Origin: a virus
Virus record (IMG/VR): IMGVR_UViG_3300011253_000687
Coordinates: 1-42,816 of that record
Reading direction: 5' to 3' (one strand)
Length of the DNA: 42,816 bases
The first letter of the stretch is position 1, and each line of letters starts with the position of its first letter. The notes under the pieces were generated by a model, which did not search any database, had not been told where the DNA came from, and was given only the letters and a program-made list of their open reading frames with translations. A program made the translations under genes and the position numbers. Of this stretch, positions 14,876 through 22,673 are shown piece after piece.

Positions 14876-16429
14876 ATGAGAAACTGCCTTCTGCTCTTTG
14901 CATGTGTTCTGGCAAGTTGTTCTGGCAAGGTCACAAAGCAGGAGGCGGTTTCAAATAGCCCAATTGTGCCAGCAGTGACTTCACCGCTTGGCACCAACAT
15001 CGATGCGCCGTCCTATTGGTCAACGCAATTGCCGTTCGTTGACTTGTTCAAATACAGCAAGCCATGGGTATCAGGCGACTCGGCAACATGGGACAACGGC
15101 AACCCCATTGCGACAGACGCCAACGGTTGGGTGACAGCAATAGCGCCGGGGCAAATTGTGCGGACCATCATGCTAGACGGCCAGCCTGTATCTACAGCAG
15201 GCCGTTACGTCATGACATGGGACGGATCAGGGACGTTCTCAGCAGCCGGTGGGTGTTCACTGGTCCCAGGAGAAACGTCGTCAAACAGAGCCGTGCTAGA
15301 TGTGACGGGCAAGGTGATGCTGTATTTCACAGACACCGACCCAGTGGACTACATGCGGAACATCCGCGTCGTCCAAGAAACCTACGAGTCTGTGCCACCA
15401 AGCGACATCTGGAACCCAGAGTTCCTAGCCAGTCTAGGTGACGAGTCCTGCATTCGGTTCATGGACATGTGCCGCACCAATGGTAGCACTGTAGCAACCT
15501 GGGCTGACCGGCCAAAGGTAGACGACTGCCGATACACATCCAGCAAAGGTATGCCATACGAGCTAGCAATCGAGATGGCTAACACTACTGGCAAGGACGC
15601 ATGGATCTGCGTGCCGCACTTGGCAACTGACGCTTTCGTCACCAGCCTTGCAGACATGGTGCGCGACAACCTGCACCCGTCGCTGAAGTGCTGCGTCGAA
15701 TACAGCAACGAAGTCTGGAACGGCATCTTTGACCAAGCTACCTACGCTGAGTCTATGGGCGTAGCGCAGAGCCTGGGCAGCAGCCCATTCCAGTCTCGAC
15801 TTCGATACTACTCGCGACGATCGGTCGAGATCTTCACGCTGTTCACTGATTCGTATGGGTCGGCTGATCGATTGGTGCGAGTCATAAGCTCCCAAGCAGC
15901 CAACGCCTGGACAGCCGAACAGGTGCTGAGTTTCGAAGACGCCTATCTGTCATGCGATGCACTGGCGATTGCGCCCTACTTTGGGCCATCGATTAACAGC
16001 GGAAACGTGGCGCAGTTTTTAAGCATGACGCCAGACGACCTGCTGGACTACGTCGAAGCCAACAGCATGAGCATTGCCACCACACGAATGGTAGACAACG
16101 CGGCAAAGGCCAACGCATACGGAGTGCCAATGATTGCCTACGAAGGCGGTCAACACATCGTCGGCTTTGTATCCGCAGCAGACAGAGACCAGATCACTAA
16201 CCTGATCAGTGAAGCCAACCGCAGTCCGCGCATGGAAGGCATCTACAATGGATACCTAGACTCGTGGAGACAATCGGGCGGTCAGCTATTCATGCACTAC
16301 ACTAAGTGCGGACCATTCTCCCAATACGGATGCTGGGGATCCATTGAATGGCAGGGGCAGCCCATGTCCCAGACTCCAAAGGCTCGCGCCCTGCATATCT
16401 TCCGTCAAAGCAATCCAAGGTGGTGGTGA
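14876..16429 (+). CDS. Lipoprotein glycoside hydrolase-like protein (TIM-barrel, clan GH-A type)
   Basis: A 517-residue protein with a lipoprotein signal: MRNCLLLFACVLASC, lipobox LASC, Cys15. Residues 40-170 form a beta domain. The rest reads as a TIM barrel resembling bacterial cellulose-binding/GH5-like proteins: CIRFMDMCRTNGS, then TWADRP, CVPHLATDAFV, and CVEYSNEVWNGIF with an Asn-Glu pair (Glu279) as in clan GH-A acid/base residues. PMIAYEGGQHIV (Glu423) sits where the nucleophile is expected. The phage-made enzyme would be membrane-anchored outside the cytoplasm. It follows the holin and lipoprotein candidates where an endolysin would normally be. Whether it attacks peptidoglycan, exopolysaccharide or capsule is unknown. 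Confidence 0.72.
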   Translation: MRNCLLLFACVLASCSGKVTKQEAVSNSPIVPAVTSPLGTNIDAPSYWSTQLPFVDLFKYSKPWVSGDSATWDNGNPIATDANGWVTAIAPGQIVRTIMLDGQPVSTAGRYVMTWDGSGTFSAAGGCSLVPGETSSNRAVLDVTGKVMLYFTDTDPVDYMRNIRVVQETYESVPPSDIWNPEFLASLGDESCIRFMDMCRTNGSTVATWADRPKVDDCRYTSSKGMPYELAIEMANTTGKDAWICVPHLATDAFVTSLADMVRDNLHPSLKCCVEYSNEVWNGIFDQATYAESMGVAQSLGSSPFQSRLRYYSRRSVEIFTLFTDSYGSADRLVRVISSQAANAWTAEQVLSFEDAYLSCDALAIAPYFGPSINSGNVAQFLSMTPDDLLDYVEANSMSIATTRMVDNAAKANAYGVPMIAYEGGQHIVGFVSAADRDQITNLISEANRSPRMEGIYNGYLDSWRQSGGQLFMHYTKCGPFSQYGCWGSIEWQGQPMSQTPKARALHIFRQSNPRWW

Positions 16430-16433
16430 TCTC

Positions 16434-16568
16434 ATGGCTTTTGTTTGGTTTGCAATTGGCGCGTTCTGCGGCGCCTTCATCATCACTTGCTGGGCGTTGT
16501 TGTCTATGCCTCGCCATTCTTTCAACCATCCTCGACACGATTCCAAAGCCAGTAAAGTGCGACGGTAG
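16434..16568 (+). CDS. Small N-anchored membrane protein (44 aa)
   Basis: ATG 16434 is four bases after the hydrolase stop, with a GGTGGTGAT site. The product starts MAFVWFAIGAFCGAFIITCW, a single N-terminal membrane span, and ends in a basic cytoplasmic-type tail (RHDSKASKVRR). Small phage proteins with this F-x-x-G-x-x-x-G-x-x layout are common and uncharacterised. It is the last gene of the presumed lysis region before a 108-base gap. Confidence 0.55.
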   Translation: MAFVWFAIGAFCGAFIITCWALLSMPRHSFNHPRHDSKASKVRR

Positions 16569-16603
16569 TGCAAACGTTTAATAGTCTGCACGACGCTTCA
16601 ACG

Positions 16604-16643
16604 AATGAGTTAACACTGCCGTTAGTAACAAGTTCTGCTCATT
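16604..16643. promoter_or_regulatory. Inverted repeat in the gap before the capsid cassette
   Basis: AATGAG (16604-16609) pairs with CTCATT (16638-16643), and further complementary TTA/TAA triplets lie inside. The gap 16569-16676 separates the lysis-like and capsid genes. I found no convincing -10/-35 pair and no U-tract terminator in it, so the repeat may be an operator or a processing hairpin, or may mean nothing. Confidence 0.25.
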
Positions 16644-16676
16644 TACCTGCGGGGCGTATTAAGCTAGCGTGCTGTC

Positions 16677-16967
16677 GTGATTGACCACGACAACTCAGAC
16701 GCAGAGATTATGCGTCGCGAAGCCCGACAGAAACGTCGAGACATTCGTAAGAGCGACTTGCGGTCACTTCTGCAAACAGAGTGGGGTCGCCGGCAATGGT
16801 GGCAGCACGATGTAGGCCCAGCATTATTGTCACCGCATATTGCAAACGACGCACAACGGTGCGCCCTTCGCGATCGTGCCGTAGACCTTTGGTATGAGGC
16901 TATGCAGATGTTCCCCGATCTTGTGTTGAAAGCACTACAGGAGCAACATGTCAGAACAGACGATTGA
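16677..16967 (+). CDS. Bbp19-like phage structural-cassette protein (96 aa)
   Basis: The start is GTG 16677 (MIDHDNSDAEIMRREARQKR). No strong ribosome site is visible, so the exact start is less certain. The core SDLRSLLQTEWGRRQWWQHD, followed later by ALRDRAVDLWYEAMQMFPDL, fits the small Bbp19-type family that precedes the scaffold gene in BPP-1-like phages: a short acidic start, a G-R-R-x-x-W segment, and a C-terminal helix. The function of that family is not known to me. It overlaps the scaffold start by 20 bases. Confidence 0.68.
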   Translation: MIDHDNSDAEIMRREARQKRRDIRKSDLRSLLQTEWGRRQWWQHDVGPALLSPHIANDAQRCALRDRAVDLWYEAMQMFPDLVLKALQEQHVRTDD

Positions 16968-17592
16968 TCTAGCCGCGCAAGCCGCCCCCGACAACGGTGG
17001 TAGCAGCGCCGCTGAAAGCCCGACCAGCCTTTTGGATACCGTGCCCTCGGAGGGCGCGACTACTGAGGCCGGTCAAGACACCTCGGCAACACCCGAAGGG
17101 TCGAACGAGCCCACACAGACAGACGCTAGCGCGTACACGTTTACCGCCCCAGAGGGCAGTAGCGTCGACGTAGAATCGTCACCTGTGCGAGCTTTAGGCG
17201 AAGCAGCGGCGCAACAGGGTCTCTCTAACGAGCAGGCTCAAAAAGTTCTCGACCAAGTTGGTCCTGCGTTTACGCAGCATTACCAGCAGGTTCATCAACA
17301 GATGATGGAGCAATGGGCCGAGGATACTAAGCAGCACCCCGAGATCGGCGGGGCCAAGTTGCAGCAGTCGCTTACCGAAGCCAAGCAGGCGTTCGCCACG
17401 TTCGATCCCGAAGGTCACGCGTTACAGGTGTTGACTGAATGGGGGCTCGTGAACCACCCAGCCATACTGGGATTTGCAAAGCGAGTCCGTGGAGCCATCA
17501 GCGACGGACGTTTCGTCGCTGGTCAAAGCCGGGACCAAGCGCCACCGAGCACTGCTCGCATGCACTTTCCTGGCAGTGATCTGAACGACTGA
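16948..17592 (+). CDS. Capsid scaffolding protein
   Basis: A 214-residue acidic protein with a long Ser/Thr/Glu-rich disordered start (residues 1-70). A helical Gln-rich middle follows (QGLSNEQAQKVLDQVGPAFT, HYQQVHQQMMEQWAED), then a short conserved end LVNHPAILGFAKRV before a basic tail. This composition, and its position directly before the major capsid gene, are those of podovirus scaffold proteins, which guide procapsid assembly and then leave. GGAG stands before ATG 16948. Confidence 0.82.
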   Translation: MSEQTIDLAAQAAPDNGGSSAAESPTSLLDTVPSEGATTEAGQDTSATPEGSNEPTQTDASAYTFTAPEGSSVDVESSPVRALGEAAAQQGLSNEQAQKVLDQVGPAFTQHYQQVHQQMMEQWAEDTKQHPEIGGAKLQQSLTEAKQAFATFDPEGHALQVLTEWGLVNHPAILGFAKRVRGAISDGRFVAGQSRDQAPPSTARMHFPGSDLND

Positions 17593-17606
17593 TTTAGGAG
17601 TAAGAG

Positions 17607-18647
17607 ATGAGTGTTTCAGCAACCAGCCACCCCACGATGGTGGACTATGTCAATCGCATTAATCGCGATGGCAAAATCGCAGACATCATTGAGCTGATCC
17701 GTAAGGAAAATGAGCTCGCCGATGTTATCCCCTGGGTTGAGTGTAACGACGGCGAAGGTCATAAGACTACCGTTCGTACCGGCCTACCAACTCCGACTTG
17801 GCGAAAGCTTTACGGTGGCGTCCAGCCAACCAAGAGCGAAACGCGTCAAATTCGCGACACAACTGGCATCATGCATGCCTACGCGGAGGTCGACGTTGAC
17901 TTAGTCGAAGCTAACGGAAATAGCGCTGCGTGGCTGCTTAGCGAGAACTCTGCGTTTGTTGCAGGTTTGACCGAAGAGTTTATGCAGACGTGGTTCTACG
18001 GCGACGAAGGCACTGAGCCTGAAGCGTTTACGGGGCTCTCAAGTCGCTACAACGTTGCAGAGCTACAGTCTAACGGAACGGCAACAGCTACTGTGGCTGA
18101 AAACAAGCGCAACGTTATTGCTGAAGGCACCAACACTGACACGTCAATGTGGCTGCTGGGCTTTGGTCCGCAGGCGCTGCACGGTCTCTATCCTAAGGGC
18201 TTTACCATGGGCCTAAAGGAAGACTACAAGGGCGTGGTAACGATTGAAGACGCAAGCTCGGACGGTTCAGCTGGCGGCCGCATGGAAGCGCACCGAACGC
18301 ACTACCGATGGGCTTGTGGTCTTAGCCTGCGCGACTGGCGAACCTGCGCGCGCGCTCAGGTTGACTACAGCGAACTTAAGGCTGCGCCTAGCAGTACGGA
18401 GATCGACCTCTACGACATCCTGTCAAAGATGATGGCTCGCACTCGACGAGGCATGACCGACAAGAAATGCATTGTTGTTAACGAAGGCATTATGGAGTTC
18501 CTGCGCTTGCAAGCAAAGGCTGGCACGGCAGCAAGCACGCTGACGCGCATGGATCTGGCTGGCCGCGAGGTCGACGCCATTAACGGCATCCCGGTGCTTC
18601 TGAGCGATTCGCTCACCACTTCCGAAACATCTGTAACCCGCACGTAA
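17607..18647 (+). CDS. Major capsid protein
   Basis: A 346-residue protein with a strong TTTAGGAGTAAGAG ribosome site before ATG 17607, as expected for the most abundant virion protein. It begins MSVSATSHPTMVDYVNRINR and has the ENELADVIPWVECNDGEGHK segment, then PTWRKLYGGVQPTKSET. This is the pattern of the BPP-1 (Bbp17-type) major capsid group, which is expected to adopt the HK97 fold. There is no N-terminal delta domain, in keeping with a separate scaffold protein upstream. Confidence 0.9.
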   Translation: MSVSATSHPTMVDYVNRINRDGKIADIIELIRKENELADVIPWVECNDGEGHKTTVRTGLPTPTWRKLYGGVQPTKSETRQIRDTTGIMHAYAEVDVDLVEANGNSAAWLLSENSAFVAGLTEEFMQTWFYGDEGTEPEAFTGLSSRYNVAELQSNGTATATVAENKRNVIAEGTNTDTSMWLLGFGPQALHGLYPKGFTMGLKEDYKGVVTIEDASSDGSAGGRMEAHRTHYRWACGLSLRDWRTCARAQVDYSELKAAPSSTEIDLYDILSKMMARTRRGMTDKKCIVVNEGIMEFLRLQAKAGTAASTLTRMDLAGREVDAINGIPVLLSDSLTTSETSVTRT

Positions 18648-18658
18648 GGAGAATACCC

Positions 18659-19132
18659 ATGATTCTAAGCGAATTTAGCAATTTTTGCGACGAAGAGGTG
18701 TTGGCCGTAACGGCTGGCACTGAGACTTTTGAAGGCAAGTCGCTTGATCTCGGTAGTGCTACGCCGGGCGACATCGGTGTTGGCGAGCCTCTCTACTTTG
18801 TAGTGCAGGCCGTTACTAACATCCGCAGCGCATCCGGCACGGGCACGCTGGAGATTCGACTGGTCACCGATGACCAAGTGACAATCGTGCCGGCTGACGC
18901 GGTTGATCACTACATGACGACTATCGCGACCACGACTTCTGCGACCAACGCGGGAGATTACTTGGCTGTCGTTCAGCTCCCGCTAGAGGGAACGGCATAC
19001 AAGGAGTTCTTGGGTGTGACGTGCAAGCCGGTTGGCCAAGCCTTGGCGGCAAGCACTAAGATCAACGCGTTCCTGACAAAGGCACCGCCGAAGATTCACG
19101 CATACGCTGACGGCGCTCCGGCACTCGGCTAA
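18659..19132 (+). CDS. Bbp16-like capsid-associated protein
   Basis: A 157-residue protein with TAAGGAG before ATG 18659, immediately after the capsid gene. It is beta-rich and begins MILSEFSNFCDEEVLAVTAG; later strands include PLYFVVQAVTNIRSASGTGT and the conserved-looking VVQLPLEGTAYKEFLGV. This fits the Bbp16 family, thought to decorate or stabilise the BPP-1-type capsid. It should be an abundant virion protein. Confidence 0.78.
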   Translation: MILSEFSNFCDEEVLAVTAGTETFEGKSLDLGSATPGDIGVGEPLYFVVQAVTNIRSASGTGTLEIRLVTDDQVTIVPADAVDHYMTTIATTTSATNAGDYLAVVQLPLEGTAYKEFLGVTCKPVGQALAASTKINAFLTKAPPKIHAYADGAPALG

Positions 19133-19135
19133 TCT

Positions 19136-19351
19136 GTGGAAGTAATCGCAACTAAGCGAGCGTGGCACCTTGGCCAGAGAATCTGGCCGGGGGCACGCGT
19201 CACGTTACGCAGAGGTTGCGATTTGCCCGAATGGGCACGACCGGTCGAGCTCCAGCAGCCGACCGCGCCGCCGGTAAAAACTCGCCGGCGCCGCAAACCT
19301 GCAACAGAAAGCGCAAAGGACAAACTGCCTGCATCCAATGCTGACCAATAG
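19136..19351 (+). CDS. Small basic protein after the capsid genes (71 aa)
   Basis: GTG 19136 lies three bases after the previous stop, and the ribosome site is weak. The sequence begins MEVIATKRAWHLGQRIWPGA, has a short beta segment, and ends in a Pro/Arg/Lys-rich tail (PPVKTRRRRKPATESAKDK). Small proteins with this folded start and basic tail are common between capsid and tail genes in such phages. It may bind DNA or be a head accessory. Function unknown. Confidence 0.58.
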   Translation: MEVIATKRAWHLGQRIWPGARVTLRRGCDLPEWARPVELQQPTAPPVKTRRRRKPATESAKDKLPASNADQ

Positions 19352-19412
19352 TTGAAGGCGCACACATGTAGATATCAGCGCGCTGGCTATTTGAACCCAC
19401 CTGAGAATCACT

Positions 19413-22400
19413 GTGACCGACTACACTATTGTCATTGAAGCTGGACAGTCCAACGCGTTGCCCGTTGGCGATATTCAAGGGTGGGAAGATCTGCACCCGT
19501 ATTTTGCGATTCGCTCGCCCAAGACTCTATCGTCGCAAATCCCGCAATACTCTCAGGGTGCTTACGACGACAGTTACACGATGTCGGGCACGTTTAAAGG
19601 TGGGCCGACAACTGACGAAAACAGCTCAGTAGTCAACGGCCAATGGCAGAAGGTGAACTGTCGCGGTGTTGCCGTTGAATCTTTGCGGTGCGCTGTGTTC
19701 TACAATCCTACCGCTGCGGGTTCAGTTCACGGCATTGTGGGCAACGTGGCTCGACCGACCACAGCTTTTCCTGGTCGGCACGAGATCGCTGCGTCTCCTG
19801 CGCCTACGCCTACCAAGTTTACAAGTAACTTTCGGCTGCAAGGCCCAATAGCCGACCCTGCGTCTGCAAACATAGACTCCATCTACCAGCCGATTTCAGG
19901 CGCACCGGTTTTCACCGTAGGTAGCATCGACGTGCCGACAAACGGCGACATTCTACGTGTATCTGGGACTGACTCTAGCGGATCGTGGACGCCTGCGTTT
20001 TACACCGCCACTTTGTGGGAAGTCACCGACGTATCAAGCGTGACCTTTAAGTTGAAATCTTACCCGGCAGGGGTGGCACTTACTCAAAATCAAGCTGGAA
20101 TTAGCCGCCCTGCGACAGGAGGTAGCATTGATTTAACGTTTAAGAACTACGGAGCATCAAGTGCATGGACACCTACTTACACGTTTACGCGCAGACGCAC
20201 TGGGACGACTCACACTGCAACTTACCCAAGAGCGCTAGCTGTTTTTGGTAGTGACGACGATCGTTACGTATCAAGCAATGTCACTCCGACATTAAACCCT
20301 CCGCCTGAAGCAGGCGAACAGTTTGACGTTACTTTGACAGCTGTAGTTGCTACCGCTAAGGCTGACCCTCTGCAGCTCAACACTTACTTGGGCGGCATTG
20401 TTAGCTATTCGACAAGGCAGACAAGCACGGTGCAGCTGGGTGGTGGATCTAGTAGCGGCATCTCGGTAACAAGCAAGGAGCGTCCGCTAAGGATTGGGCA
20501 ACCTTTTAAGCTTTCCAGTATTTCAGGTCGCGCCATTAACGGGCTAGCAGAGGGCACTACCTACTGGCCTGTTCGCAAATCAGGCGACAACGTGTTCTAC
20601 ATTTCTGCCACTCCTGGCGGCGCAGAGCTGGTGACTACTGCCGGTTCTATAGATGCCACGGCGACTCAAACTAATGTAGATGTATTTGGTGGGTCTCTGA
20701 CTGGTTTGCAAGTCCGCTGCACTAGCGGAGCAAACGTTGGTCAAACCAAGAACCTTAAGCACGTTAGCTACATTCCATATGCAGAAATCGTGCTAGAAGG
20801 CGTGGCAACCAAACTGCACTTTGACGGCTCGTGGGTTTCTGACGTGTCGGCCACAGATACGTTTGTAGTTGAACCGCCACCGGTTAGTGGAGAAGCGCGT
20901 GAGTTTAGTAAATATTGCAAGCTTCTACCGTGGTCACCTTTTGAGGGTCAAGCTCGCGGGCGCGGGCTAGCGGGACCAACTGATGTCACGATTGCCCACG
21001 GCGGTGGAGACTCAGCGGAAGTTAAGGCCGTAGGTCTCGCCACCTACTACGGTGCGCCGGTCACGCTTTACGCGACAGGTGGCACACTTCCTAACGGACT
21101 CGTCCCAGGCAAGCGTTACTTCGTGATCAAAGCTGACGGGACTACGGCCACACTCAGCGAGACTTACGGGGGCACGGCTATACTACAGACAGGGGCACCG
21201 GGCACTGGCACGTACCGCATGGAGATTGACGAGCAGTTTGACCGGGGCAACCCGTTCCCTCCAGGCTTCAACTATCCAGGGCACTACTCTCAACCTTCGC
21301 TATACCAGCCGTTCGGTGGTCCTTCAGTTAAGGGCTTCGAGGGGATCAGTGCTGGCCTTCAGCTGGCGCTGGACCTTCAACAGCACCATGGCAAAACCGT
21401 TCTCTACATCAACTGCGCGTTTAGCGGCGCGTCTATTGGCCAAAAGATTGTAGTACCAGGAACAACTGCTGACCAAGGGTTTGGGTGGTCCGATCCTAAG
21501 CAGCAGATTTCTTGGTCGCCGTCAGAAGACAACAGCTGCTTTCAGCGTTTCAAAGACGTTTTGGCCAGCGTCAAAGTTGCATTGGCAGAAGAGGGCAGCA
21601 CTGGAGAGGTAGCCGCAGTTGCTTGGGTGCAAGGTGAAGAAGACGCAACTTACGCAGACCTTTCAGAAAACTACGCAGCTAACCTGCGCAGATTAAAGAC
21701 TGCAATGCGGTCTGCTATCAAAGACGCAGGCATGTTCTCTAGCGATGCACAACGCATCAAGTTTTTGCAGCCTAAGATCAAACAGACCAACAGTGTGCAT
21801 GCTTATGCTTCGACTGTTAACGCTGCAATTCAGGAGACTGCGGAAGACGACGCCTATGCGCAATGGGTTGAGTCCGACGATCTCGACATGCTTAGCGACT
21901 CCTTAGTGTCTATTAGCACGGACAATTATCACTACAGCGGCAAAAGCATGGACACGCTTGGTCGCAGAATGTTTGACGCTTGGCAGAACTTCCAAAGCAG
22001 CGGCTACAGCGAAGTGCAAGTGTGCAACTTGGCTTTGGCTCACCTTGGAGACATCGGCAACATTACTGCCATCCGGCCAAGCGACGGCAGCCGGCAAGCA
22101 GATCTGTGCGCTAAATACTTCGATTTGTCTCTTAATGTAGTGCTGCAAAGGCACCCTTGGGATTTCAGTATTCGACGCAAGCAAATGACATCCGTCACTT
22201 GTGATCGGACTGAGTGGCAATACAGCTTCTACTTGCCTAGCGATTTTGTTGGCGTGTTGGCAGTGCTGCCAGAAAAGCCGTCCGACGATGTGAGTTGGAT
22301 GGGCCGCAAAACTTCCATTGAGTTTGCCATTGAGATGGACGGCAGCGGTCGCCGGCGCCTTTATTGCAATCAAGACAATGTAGTGTTGCGCTATCACGCC

Positions 22401-22673
22401 AAGGTCACAGACCCAAGCAAGTATAGTGAGATGTTCGTCCAGGCATTCTCATGGAATTTGGCAGCGATGTTGTCGGCGCCACTCATCAAAGGTGATGCAG
22501 GCATCGCAGCGGCGCAGCGAGCTCAACAGATGTTTGAGTTTATGCTGCAGCAAGCAGTTGGATTTGATGCGGTCAAGACTAGAGAGCGGCGGTTGGAAGA
22601 CACCACATTGGCAGAGTGGGACCGTCAGCGTGGCGAATCTTACGACTTCAACTCGTGGGAGGATTACCGTTGA
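19413..22673 (+). CDS. SGNH-type carbohydrate esterase fused to tail tubular protein A
   Basis: A 1086-residue protein starting at GTG 19413. The N-terminus IVIEAGQSNALPVGD has the GQSN block of sialate/xylan esterases (CE6-like), with Ser13 as likely nucleophile. About 600 residues of beta modules follow. Then the rest of the esterase appears: GLQLALDLQQHHGK, AAVAWVQGEEDA (about residue 738) and STDNYHYSG (Asp837, His840). From Gly864 (GYSEVQVCNLALAHLG) to the end is a complete tail tubular A domain of about 220 residues, the gatekeeper ring between portal and tail. The fusion would fix a deacetylase at the tail base, probably to strip acetyl groups from host polysaccharide. No stop separates the parts. 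Confidence 0.83.
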   Translation: MTDYTIVIEAGQSNALPVGDIQGWEDLHPYFAIRSPKTLSSQIPQYSQGAYDDSYTMSGTFKGGPTTDENSSVVNGQWQKVNCRGVAVESLRCAVFYNPTAAGSVHGIVGNVARPTTAFPGRHEIAASPAPTPTKFTSNFRLQGPIADPASANIDSIYQPISGAPVFTVGSIDVPTNGDILRVSGTDSSGSWTPAFYTATLWEVTDVSSVTFKLKSYPAGVALTQNQAGISRPATGGSIDLTFKNYGASSAWTPTYTFTRRRTGTTHTATYPRALAVFGSDDDRYVSSNVTPTLNPPPEAGEQFDVTLTAVVATAKADPLQLNTYLGGIVSYSTRQTSTVQLGGGSSSGISVTSKERPLRIGQPFKLSSISGRAINGLAEGTTYWPVRKSGDNVFYISATPGGAELVTTAGSIDATATQTNVDVFGGSLTGLQVRCTSGANVGQTKNLKHVSYIPYAEIVLEGVATKLHFDGSWVSDVSATDTFVVEPPPVSGEAREFSKYCKLLPWSPFEGQARGRGLAGPTDVTIAHGGGDSAEVKAVGLATYYGAPVTLYATGGTLPNGLVPGKRYFVIKADGTTATLSETYGGTAILQTGAPGTGTYRMEIDEQFDRGNPFPPGFNYPGHYSQPSLYQPFGGPSVKGFEGISAGLQLALDLQQHHGKTVLYINCAFSGASIGQKIVVPGTTADQGFGWSDPKQQISWSPSEDNSCFQRFKDVLASVKVALAEEGSTGEVAAVAWVQGEEDATYADLSENYAANLRRLKTAMRSAIKDAGMFSSDAQRIKFLQPKIKQTNSVHAYASTVNAAIQETAEDDAYAQWVESDDLDMLSDSLVSISTDNYHYSGKSMDTLGRRMFDAWQNFQSSGYSEVQVCNLALAHLGDIGNITAIRPSDGSRQADLCAKYFDLSLNVVLQRHPWDFSIRRKQMTSVTCDRTEWQYSFYLPSDFVGVLAVLPEKPSDDVSWMGRKTSIEFAIEMDGSGRRRLYCNQDNVVLRYHAKVTDPSKYSEMFVQAFSWNLAAMLSAPLIKGDAGIAAAQRAQQMFEFMLQQAVGFDAVKTRERRLEDTTLAEWDRQRGESYDFNSWEDYR

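Noticed and set aside
16559-16591. Possible terminator after the small membrane gene (GTGCA/TGCAC)
   Set aside because: Only five base pairs, a 14-base loop and no T run.
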